A stretch of 33,687 nucleotides of DNA from positions 1 through 33,687 of the forward strand of contig CALMRC010000165.1 of the NCBI GenBank assembly GCA_937873275.1, in the 5' to 3' direction. The translations under genes and the position numbers were made by a program. The notes under the pieces are model-generated. The model was not told where the DNA came from. It did no database searches and worked only from the letters and a program-made list of their open reading frames with translations. This document shows positions 22,463-28,628 of this stretch, in pieces (within the stretch, counting starts at the first letter, position 1; the number at the start of each line of letters is the position of its first letter). The stretch comes from an uncultured Spirochaetota bacterium (GTDB lineage Bacteria > Spirochaetota > Spirochaetia > Treponematales > UBA12059).

Positions 22463-22481
22463 TGTACTAACAGGAGGAGCC

Positions 22482-23018
22482 ATGAAATCCCACGTGTTCG
22501 AGGAAGTCCCGAACTTCTATAAGATCATCGCCCTCACCCCGTTCCGCAGGACCGAGGGCGTGGCGTTCGATATCGTTCCCATGGAAGCCCTGCCGCAGAT
22601 CAACGGGATCGACCGGGTGATCCACGCCAAGGACGCCCTGTCCCCGGGCTCCGTGGGCGGGGTGGAGCGGCCCTGGTATGTGCATCCCCACCAGGAGGAC
22701 AACCTCATCGTCCTGGCCGGCAAGCGGATCGTGGACATCTACAGCCGGGCGGTTGGACGGATGGAGACCTTCACGGTGGAGCCCCAGCGCATCCTGAAGG
22801 ACGGCAAGGTGATCTTCGACGGCCCGGCCATGCTGGTCTGGCCCGTCAACGTCTATCACCGGATCGTCTCCGGCCCCGACGGGTCCGCCTCCCTGAACTT
22901 CGCCGTCCGTTCCGAGGGCTTCGACGTTCGGACCAACTTCTCGATCTACGACCTGGACGTCAAGACCGGGGAGCACCGGGTGATCCGGGAAGGCTACAAG
23001 GACCAGATGACGGGCTGA
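22482..23018 (+). CDS. Cupin-fold protein
   Basis: This 178-residue protein looks like a single-domain cupin. The WYVHPHQEDNLIVLAGKRIVDIYS stretch near residue 65 gives two His and a Glu in the usual cupin motif 1 order, and VWPVNVYHRIVSG near residue 122 gives motif 2 with its His. A metal site and a small-molecule enzymatic or binding role are likely. The N-terminal 40 residues (FEEVPNFYKIIALTPF) match no domain I know. The ATG follows AGGAGG. It converges with the zinc-ribbon gene 27 bp away, with no clear terminator between them. Confidence 0.72.
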   Translation: MKSHVFEEVPNFYKIIALTPFRRTEGVAFDIVPMEALPQINGIDRVIHAKDALSPGSVGGVERPWYVHPHQEDNLIVLAGKRIVDIYSRAVGRMETFTVEPQRILKDGKVIFDGPAMLVWPVNVYHRIVSGPDGSASLNFAVRSEGFDVRTNFSIYDLDVKTGEHRVIREGYKDQMTG

Positions 23019-23045
23019 CGGCGGGAAGGACTTCTTTCGCCTGAA

Positions 23046-23345
23046 TCAGCGGGCCGCGAGCAGTACCGCCGCCAGGGCGGCACCCAAGGCCAGGACGGCG
23101 GCGACGTACATCCAGACGGGCAGGGGGCCGGCCGCCGTGGGGCGCCGGGGTCCCGGTGCGGATCGGCCGCCGGCCTCGGAATAACCGCAGGACGGGCAGC
23201 CGTTCCGGAAGAGGAAGGGTTCCCCGGAGAATCCGCACCGGGGACATTTCACGGAAGAGAAGAAGCGTCCGCAGGAAGGGCAGACCGAAGCGTCCCGGCC
23301 GACCTCCGCGCCGCAATGCTCGCAGAAGTAGCGGGGGCGCTTCAC
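23046..23345 (-). CDS. Zinc-ribbon membrane protein
   Basis: This 99-residue protein carries four CxxC knuckles (FCEHCG, VCPSCG, KCPRCG, GCPSCG), which form two zinc ribbons, then a linker and a C-terminal membrane segment (WMYVAAVLALGAALAAVLLA). The GTG at 23345 follows GAAAGGC and puts translation directly before the first ribbon. A longer frame back to 23459 would overlap the FmdB gene and is Pro/Arg-rich in the way of out-of-frame sequence. It follows fmdB by 34 bp on the same strand. Such zinc-ribbon plus membrane-tail proteins are common and uncharacterised. Confidence 0.68.
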   Translation of the reverse strand: MKRPRYFCEHCGAEVGRDASVCPSCGRFFSSVKCPRCGFSGEPFLFRNGCPSCGYSEAGGRSAPGPRRPTAAGPLPVWMYVAAVLALGAALAAVLLAAR

Positions 23346-23379
23346 CCCCGCGCCTTTCGGAGGGCCGGATCGGCCCGTC

Positions 23380-23721
23380 TCACGCGGTCTCCTGGACCTT
23401 GGCGGGAGCGGGGCCCTCCTTGGAGGCGCCGGCCGGACCGGAACCGCCTTTGGCGGCACCGTCCGAGACGGTGGATTCCTTGGAACTCCCCTCCTTGGAC
23501 GGGGAGGAGGCCGCCGAGGACCTTCCGCTTCCGGAGGAGGCCTTCCGGGAATCGTTCACGTAGAATCCGGATCCCTTGAAGATCACTCCCGTCCCACCGA
23601 GGATGAGCCGCTTCACGGCCTTGCCGCATTCGGGGCAGGAGGACAGGGGGGCGTCGGACATGCTCTGGAAGGCCTCGAAGGTGTGCCCGCAGGAGGAGCA
23701 CTCGTATTCGTACGTGGGCAT
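23380..23721 (-). CDS. FmdB-family zinc-ribbon protein
   Basis: This 113-residue protein begins MPTYEYECSSCGHTFEAFQSM and continues with SSCPECGKAVKRLILGGTGVIFKGSGFYVND, the complete FmdB regulatory-protein signature with two CxxC pairs binding zinc. The C-terminal half is a low-complexity Ser/Gly/Lys/Ala tail without structure. FmdB was named as a putative regulator of formamidase, but the general role is unknown. The ATG follows AAGGGG. It precedes the second zinc-ribbon gene on the same strand. Confidence 0.88.
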   Translation of the reverse strand: MPTYEYECSSCGHTFEAFQSMSDAPLSSCPECGKAVKRLILGGTGVIFKGSGFYVNDSRKASSGSGRSSAASSPSKEGSSKESTVSDGAAKGGSGPAGASKEGPAPAKVQETA

Positions 23722-23843
23722 CTCGAACCCCTTGAACCGACCCGGCTCCCGGGACTCCGGGTATCCGGCATTCCCGGAACCGGTCGAATTTTATCCGATG
23801 GAAATATACCGATCCCGGACGGACCTCGGCAAGTCCGCGGAAC

Positions 23844-24500
23844 CTAGGATTCGTCGGACTTGGCGAAAATGTCGTACACCGCCTGGGGGTCCGTCGCCTT
23901 GAGCAGGGTCTCCCGCAGATCCGCGTTCTTCAGCTTGGAGCTGAAGTAGGACAGGGTCTGCAGGTAGTACGCGTGCTGGTTGTACGCCGAGGCGATCATG
24001 AACAGGATCCGGACCGGGGAGTCGTCGAAGGACGCGAAGTCCACGATGTCGCACTGGCTGATTCCCACGGCCACCACGAGGTCCGTCACGGAGGACAGGC
24101 GCACGTGGGGGATGGCGATCCCGCGGCCGATCGCCGTGCTCATCAGCTCCTCCCTGCGGAGGATCTCCGAGACGAGCTCCGGGCGGCTCTTCACCTGGGG
24201 CGCCGTGGCCAGGGTCTCCGCGAGGGCCACTAGGGCGTCCCGCTTGTGGGGGTGGTTCGGGAAGATGATCCGCTCCGGAACCAGGACGTTCCGGATAAGC
24301 ACGGGGCTCGTGGCCCCGGAACTCCGGTTGGAGGACAGCCGCTCGTTCACCCAGCGCTCGATCTCGCTCTTCTTGAAGCGCCAGACGGTACCGATCTTGC
24401 CGGAAGGGATCTCGCCCTTCTGAGCCCAGTCGTATACGGTACGCTCGGACACCCGCAGGTACCGGGCGACTTCTTCGATGGTAAGGATATCGTCATCCAT
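23844..24500 (-). CDS. HTH-PTS EIIA(Ntr) fusion protein
   Basis: This 218-residue protein has an N-terminal excisionase/MerR-like HTH (residues about 6-55: LTIEEVARYLRVSERTVYDWAQKGEIPSGKIG, then WRFKKSEIERWV). It is followed by a PtsN-type EIIA domain with the phosphorylatable His132 in GIAIPHVR and the AVGISQCDIVDFASFDDSPVRILFMIAS region. The EIIA domain would be phosphorylated by EI and HPr or NPr, and here the signal could act directly on DNA. The ATG follows GGGAG; an ATG at 24548 lies in the promoter spacer and is rejected. This fusion is one reason for suggesting a spirochaete. Confidence 0.88.
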   Translation of the reverse strand: MDDDILTIEEVARYLRVSERTVYDWAQKGEIPSGKIGTVWRFKKSEIERWVNERLSSNRSSGATSPVLIRNVLVPERIIFPNHPHKRDALVALAETLATAPQVKSRPELVSEILRREELMSTAIGRGIAIPHVRLSSVTDLVVAVGISQCDIVDFASFDDSPVRILFMIASAYNQHAYYLQTLSYFSSKLKNADLRETLLKATDPQAVYDIFAKSDES

Positions 24501-24535
24501 GCGGAAAACTCCCAGGGTTATCTTTGATTTCGTCC

Positions 24536-24564
24536 ATATTGAATCCAATGCGAAAGATTGTCAA
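24536..24564 (-). promoter_or_regulatory. Promoter of the HTH-EIIA gene
   Basis: On the minus strand TTGACA (24559-24564) and CAATAT (24536-24541) are separated by 17 bp. It lies just after the recX stop, so the HTH-EIIA gene can be expressed apart from the ribosomal-protein operon. Confidence 0.65.
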
Positions 24565-24573
24565 GACGCGCAT

Positions 24574-25194
24574 TTAGTCCCCTTCCTTGCGCAGGAATTC
24601 CAGGACCTTCCGTATCTCCGAGGGCTTCCACCCCTCGGTCCGGAGGCTCCGGGCGACGGCTTCCCCGTCTTTCCGGCCCGAACGGAGCAGCCGGCGGGCG
24701 GCCCGGAGGAGGGCCTCCTCCCGGTTTTCCGCGGTGTACAGCTCCGAGCACACCCTCCGGGACACATCCTCGGGTACCCCCCGGGCGGCCAGTCCCGCGG
24801 AAATCCGGGCGGGGCCCTCACCCCGCCGGCGAGACCGCTCGTCCGCCCAGGCCCGGGCGTAGCGCTCGTCGGACAGGTACCCCCGGGTCTCGAGGCGGTC
24901 GAGGGCGGTCCGGATGGCGGATTCCGGGAAGTCCCGCTTGCGCAGCTTGAGGGTCAGGAGGTACCGGGTCTGCTCGGCCCGGGCCAGGAGCTCCAGGGCC
25001 TTGGCCTCCGAGGCATAGGTCGCCGCGGCTTGTTCCAGGGCCCGCAAGAGGCCCTCGTCCACCTCCTCCCCCGGGGCGGGAAGGGGCTCCGCGGCCGCGG
25101 GGAGGTACTCGGGGCGGAATAAAAAACGGGAGCCCCCGTCCGTGCATATCCGCACTAGACCGGAGGCTCCGATTTCCAGGGTTTCGACGCGCAT
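24574..25194 (-). CDS. recX: Regulatory protein RecX
   Basis: RecX binds RecA filaments and limits their activity. The 206-residue product shows the tandem three-helix repeats of the family: a middle repeat with LLARAEQTRYLLTLKLRKR, then AIRTALDRLETRGYLSDERYARAWADERSRRRGEGPARI, and a final repeat ending EIRKVLEFLRKEG. The roughly 60-residue N-terminus is poorly conserved. The ATG at 25194 lies 14 nt after the rpsI stop without a clear ribosome site, so coupling to rpsI translation is likely. The order recX-rpsI-rplM is one I associate with spirochaetes. Confidence 0.85.
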   Translation of the reverse strand: MRVETLEIGASGLVRICTDGGSRFLFRPEYLPAAAEPLPAPGEEVDEGLLRALEQAAATYASEAKALELLARAEQTRYLLTLKLRKRDFPESAIRTALDRLETRGYLSDERYARAWADERSRRRGEGPARISAGLAARGVPEDVSRRVCSELYTAENREEALLRAARRLLRSGRKDGEAVARSLRTEGWKPSEIRKVLEFLRKEGD

Positions 25195-25208
25195 CGCGTC
25201 GGAACCGG

Positions 25209-25601
25209 TTAGCGCTTGGAGAACTGGAACCGGCGGCGGGCTCCGCGCTGGCCGTACTTCTTCCGTTCCACCATTCGGGGATCCCGGGAGAGCATGCCGT
25301 TCGAGCGAAGGGCCGTGTGGTTCGCGGGGTCGAACTGGGCCAGGGCCCGGGCGAGGCCGTGGCGGCAGGCCCCGGCCTGGCCGTTCATGCCGCCGCCGAC
25401 CACGTTGATGACCACGTCCAGCTTGTTCTCGTTGGCGGTGACCACCAGGGGTCCGCGGACCTTGTTGAACAACTCCTCGAAGCGGAAGTACTTGTCCGCC
25501 TCCAGGCCGTTCACGACGATCTTGCCCGTACCTTCCCGGAGGTAGACGCGGGCGACGGAGGTCTTGCGGCGTCCGGTGCCGATACCCAGATTCCTGACCA
25601 T
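25209..25601 (-). CDS. rpsI: 30S ribosomal protein S9
   Basis: The 130-residue product is S9, which sits in the head of the small subunit with its basic tail reaching the P-site tRNA. The evidence is [25 protein letters not shown] at the start, [24 protein letters not shown] in the middle, and the invariant C-terminal [16 protein letters not shown] ending in Lys-Arg. The ATG follows GGAGATAAGGA. It follows rplM by 12 bp, the usual L13-S9 pair. Confidence 0.97.
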   Translation of the reverse strand: MVRNLGIGTGRRKTSVARVYLREGTGKIVVNGLEADKYFRFEELFNKVRGPLVVTANENKLDVVINVVGGGMNGQAGACRHGLARALAQFDPANHTALRSNGMLSRDPRMVERKKYGQRGARRRFQFSKR

Positions 25602-25613
25602 TATCCTTATCTC

Positions 25614-26042
25614 CTACAGTTCCAGGGCGATGGGCTGCTGCGCGGCGTGCGGGTGGCTGGAGCCGGCGTAGATCTTGACGTTCTTGTTGAGTTTGCGGCC
25701 CAGGGGGCCCTTGGGAAGCATCCCGCGGATGGCGATCTCCAGGGGCATGCCGGGGTGGCGGTCCGAGAGGGCCTGGTACGTCTGACCCCGCAGGCCGCCC
25801 GGGAACCCGGTGTGGTGGTAGTACATCTTGTTCTCGCGCTTGGCGCCGGTCACGGCCACCTTGTCGGCGTTGATGATCACGACGTAATCGCCGATTTCCT
25901 GGTGGGGGGTGTAGAAGGGCTTGTTCTTGCCCCGCAGGATGTAGGCCACCTTGGCGGCCACGCGCCCCAGGGACTTGCCCTCGGCGTCGATGAGGTACCA
26001 GGAGCGCGGAGCCTCTTCGGGCTTCACAAAGACGGTCTTCAT
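25614..26042 (-). CDS. rplM: 50S ribosomal protein L13
   Basis: The 142-residue product is L13, an early 50S assembly protein. It shows WYLIDAEGKSLGRVAAKVAYILRGKNKP, YVVIINADKVAVTGAKRENKMYYHHTGFPGG and the MLPKGPLGRKLNKNVKIYAG signature. The ATG encoding MKTVFVKPEE follows GAAGGAAT. A longer frame would run back through the promoter and is rejected. It is first in the rplM-rpsI-recX operon. Confidence 0.97.
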   Translation of the reverse strand: MKTVFVKPEEAPRSWYLIDAEGKSLGRVAAKVAYILRGKNKPFYTPHQEIGDYVVIINADKVAVTGAKRENKMYYHHTGFPGGLRGQTYQALSDRHPGMPLEIAIRGMLPKGPLGRKLNKNVKIYAGSSHPHAAQQPIALEL

Positions 26043-26091
26043 GTATCGATTCCTTCGTGTTCTTGGAATACAACGGAAAATAGCGCGGGTG

Positions 26092-26120
26092 ATACTCCCA
26101 TATTCCGGGGATCGTGTCAA
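26092..26120 (-). promoter_or_regulatory. rplM-rpsI operon promoter
   Basis: On the minus strand TTGACA (26115-26120) and GAGTAT (26092-26097) are separated by 17 bp, giving a leader of about 43 nt. I see no extended leader structure for L13 autoregulation. Confidence 0.65.
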
Positions 26121-26252
26121 GTAAGGCGGCAGGACACGGAAATCAGGATTCAGGACTCAAGCGTCCGTTGATCGCGCAGGTGCCGATGGAACCGGCATTG
26201 GCATACGTCGAGCGGGCCGCCCTTGGGGGCCTGGCTCCCGTATCCCGAGTCC

Positions 26253-26483
26253 TTACTTTCCCGCGTTTTCCTTGGCTTCCTCTTCCTCTTCCTTCTTGGC
26301 TTCCATCCGGTCCTTGATGTCGGCGATGCCGATGAAGACCGCGATAAGCCCGATGAGGACCGCCAGGACGGGCAGGGAACCCCGCAGGAAAACGACCACA
26401 TCCTCCCACCAGGCCAGGCCGAAGGGGACGCAGGCCGCGATGGCCAGGACGATCAGGACGATACCGACTATGAGGGCTACCAT
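26253..26483 (-). CDS. Small two-TM membrane protein with acidic tail
   Basis: This 76-residue protein is not one I recognise. It has two membrane segments, MVALIVGIVLIVLAIAACVPFGLAW and SLPVLAVLIGLIAVFIGIADI, joined by WEDVVVFLRG. A charged end follows with KKEEEEEAKENAGK, probably on the cytoplasmic side. The ATG follows GAGGAGGATAA with slightly long spacing. It sits alone, 210 bp upstream of rplM in transcription order; that gap holds the rplM promoter and otherwise nothing I can identify. Confidence 0.65.
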   Translation of the reverse strand: MVALIVGIVLIVLAIAACVPFGLAWWEDVVVFLRGSLPVLAVLIGLIAVFIGIADIKDRMEAKKEEEEEAKENAGK

Positions 26484-26594
26484 GGCTGAGTTATCCTCCT
26501 CGTGTTCGTCCGATCCGGCCGTAGGGGCTCCGACGGGATCGGAAGGCGGTTCGCGCCGCCAGCTAAGCATACCCGAAAGAATCGTTTCGTCAAT

Positions 26595-26674
26595 ACGGTG
26601 GACGGGGGTCGGTGGACGGTGGTCGGGAAGAGCGTTTTCAATGCCGTCCGCCGTCCACTGTCCACTGTCCGCCG
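26595..26674. repeat. Degenerate GTGGACGG/GTCCACTGTCC repeat block
   Basis: A run of GGTGGACGG-like units (26595-26626) is followed after about 18 bp by reverse-strand units CCGTCCGCCGTCCACTGTCC and GTCCGCCG (26644-26674). The arms are imperfect inverted repeats, and the right arm contains tandem CCACTGT heptamers. It lies just upstream of a TATACT box before the ribonuclease gene. Confidence 0.6.
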
Positions 26675-26682
26675 TTCGCTGC

Positions 26683-26688
26683 TATACT
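26683..26688 (+). promoter_or_regulatory. -10 box before the RNB ribonuclease gene
   Basis: TATACT lies 42 bp before the ATG at 26731. The -35 position falls in the preceding repeat block and no good hexamer is seen there. The gap from 26484 to 26730 holds this box and the repeat, and nothing else I can identify. Confidence 0.4.
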
Positions 26689-26730
26689 TTACCCTAGCCT
26701 CCGGGCGGAATTCCATCGACAGGCGGTCCC

Positions 26731-28542
26731 ATGATCCCGAACGGAGCCCTCGTCTTCTACAAAGGCAAGCCCGCCCTGGCCCGGAACGCGGGGGACAAGC
26801 TGGAGCTGTCCATACCCGGCGCCCCCCTCGTTCGGGTACGCACCAAGGACGTCGAACTCCTCCATCCCGGCCCCCTCTCCAAGGTCCCGGACCCCCGGAC
26901 GGGCGGGGACTTCGAGACGGCCTGGGAGATGAGCGCCGGGGAAACCCTCTCCCTGGAGGGGCTCTGCGAGCTCGTCTTCGGGCGGACGGGTCCCGAGGAA
27001 GCCCTGGCCTGCCGCCTGGAAGCCCTGGACGGCCTGCGGTTCCGGGCCGAGGAGGGGGAAACCACGGTCCGGAGCGTCTCCCGGGAGGAACGGGAGAAGG
27101 AATCCGCCCGGAGGACCCGGAAGGAGAGCGAGGCCGCGGACCGGGAGGCCTTCCTGGCCCGGGCCCGGACCGGCCGCTTCGAACCCGGGGATGAACGCTT
27201 CCTGGGGGAGGTCGAGGCCTTCGCCCTGGGGGCCACCCAGAAGTCCCGGATGGCGGGCGACCTGGGCCTGCCGGAAAAGCCCGAGGCCGTGCACGCCTGG
27301 CTCCTGAAGACCGGGCGCTGGACGGACTCCGTGAACCCCTGGCCGGTACGGTTCGGGGTCGCATCCAAGGCCCCGGAACTCGAACTCGGGCCCGAGGACG
27401 ACGCCGGCCGGGTCGACCTCTCGGACCTCGAGGCCTGGGCCATCGACAACGCCTGGAGTCGGGACCCCGACGACGCGGTCTCCTTCGACAGCCGGGACGT
27501 CTGGGTCCACGTGGCCGATCCCGCCTCGGCGGTCCTTCCGGGTTGTCCCGCCGACCGGGAGGCCGCGGACCGGGCCGCCACCTTATACCTTCCCGAGGGC
27601 TCGACGCCCATGCTCCCCGACTCCGCCCTCGAGCGGTTCGGCCTGGGTCTTTCCGGCCGCAGCCGCGCCCTGTCCGTCCGCATCTCCCTGGAGCCCGACG
27701 GCTCGGTCCGGGAGGCGGAGATCCGGCCCTCCTTCGTGAAGGTCACCCGGCTCTCCTACGGGCAGGCGGATCCCCTGCTGGGTGCCGGCCCCCTGGCTGA
27801 GTTGGACCGGATCGCGTCCCTCCGGTCCGCCCTCCGCGCCGCCGCGGGGGCCGTGGACATCGCGATTCCGGAGGTTCGGGTCTGGGTGGACTCCGGAGAG
27901 CCCCGGATCGACCCGATCTCCGACTTCCGGTCCAGCGCGGTGGTCCGGGAGATGATGGTCCTGGCCGGGGAGGCCGCGGCCCGCTGGGCCTTCGACCGGT
28001 CTCTGCCCTTCCCCTACTACAGCCAGGAGGCGCCCCAGGACGCGTCGTCCCTCCCCCCGGGATTGGCCGGGGAATTCGCCAAGCGCCGGCTCATGAAGGC
28101 CGGGATGGCGGGACCCCAGCCCCGGGCCCACCGGGGCCTGGGGGTGCCCTTCTACGCCCAGTTCACCAGCCCCCTCCGGCGGTACTCCGATCTCCTGGCC
28201 CACCACCAGACCCGGGCCTTCCTGGACGGCCGCGCCCCCCTGGAGGCGGACGAGATCTCCGCCCTCCTGGGACGGGCCGCGGCTTCGGCCGGCCTGCTCC
28301 GCCAGACCGAACGAGCCAGCCAGCTCCACTGGACCCTGGCTTGGCTGGGGCGGCGCCCCGGATGGACCGGCGAGGGGGTGGTCGTGGGCGGCGGGAACCC
28401 CGCCTCGGTGTACATCCCCTCCCTGGGGCTGGAAACCCGGGTCAAGCTGGGCCGGGCGGAACTGAACGACTCCGTGGAGCTCCGCCTGACCGGGGTGGAC
28501 CTGGCCCGGCAGGAAGCCCGGTTCGACGCCCCGGGATCCTGA
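26731..28542 (+). CDS. RNB-domain ribonuclease (RNase II/R family)
   Basis: This 603-residue 3'-to-5' exoribonuclease has the RNB domain across about residues 230-520. Its metal-binding tetrad Asp239, Asp245, Asp247 and Asp248 (AIDNAWSRDPDDAVSFD) has the same spacing as Asp201, 207, 209 and 210 of E. coli RNase II. YLPEGSTPMLPDSALERFGLGLSG and FYAQFTSPLRRYSDLLAHHQ are the other family signatures. The C-terminal 70 residues look like a short S1-type beta barrel. The N-terminal 200 residues are diverged and charged, with no clear cold-shock domain. It should degrade unstructured RNA in the cytoplasm. The start has only a weak ribosome site. Confidence 0.85.
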   Translation: MIPNGALVFYKGKPALARNAGDKLELSIPGAPLVRVRTKDVELLHPGPLSKVPDPRTGGDFETAWEMSAGETLSLEGLCELVFGRTGPEEALACRLEALDGLRFRAEEGETTVRSVSREEREKESARRTRKESEAADREAFLARARTGRFEPGDERFLGEVEAFALGATQKSRMAGDLGLPEKPEAVHAWLLKTGRWTDSVNPWPVRFGVASKAPELELGPEDDAGRVDLSDLEAWAIDNAWSRDPDDAVSFDSRDVWVHVADPASAVLPGCPADREAADRAATLYLPEGSTPMLPDSALERFGLGLSGRSRALSVRISLEPDGSVREAEIRPSFVKVTRLSYGQADPLLGAGPLAELDRIASLRSALRAAAGAVDIAIPEVRVWVDSGEPRIDPISDFRSSAVVREMMVLAGEAAARWAFDRSLPFPYYSQEAPQDASSLPPGLAGEFAKRRLMKAGMAGPQPRAHRGLGVPFYAQFTSPLRRYSDLLAHHQTRAFLDGRAPLEADEISALLGRAAASAGLLRQTERASQLHWTLAWLGRRPGWTGEGVVVGGGNPASVYIPSLGLETRVKLGRAELNDSVELRLTGVDLARQEARFDAPGS

Positions 28543-28554
28543 ATTCCCCGGACC

Positions 28555-28590
28555 GGATACCCCCGCCGGCCCCGCCGACGGCGGGTATCC
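28555..28590 (+). terminator. GC-rich hairpin after the ribonuclease gene
   Basis: GGATACCCCCGCCG and CGGCGGGTATCC can pair with two bulged C, 12 bp after the ribonuclease stop. No T-run follows, so it may be a Rho-assisted end or mRNA-stabilising hairpin. The cyclase promoter starts at its foot. Confidence 0.45.
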
Positions 28591-28619
28591 TTGACGCCCG
28601 CCCCGCGGGGGAGTATTCT
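28591..28619 (+). promoter_or_regulatory. Adenylate cyclase gene promoter
   Basis: TTGACG (28591-28596) and TATTCT (28614-28619) are separated by 17 bp. The spacer contains the self-complementary CCCCGCGGGG. The -10 box ends 9 nt before the ATG, which gives a leader of about 2-3 nt. Confidence 0.65.
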
Positions 28620-28628
28620 CCTAACTCG

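Noticed and set aside
24574-26073. A 499-codon minus-strand frame that would fuse RecX to upstream sequence
   Set aside because: Only the last 206 codons read as RecX. The upstream part is the out-of-frame shadow of rpsI and rplM.
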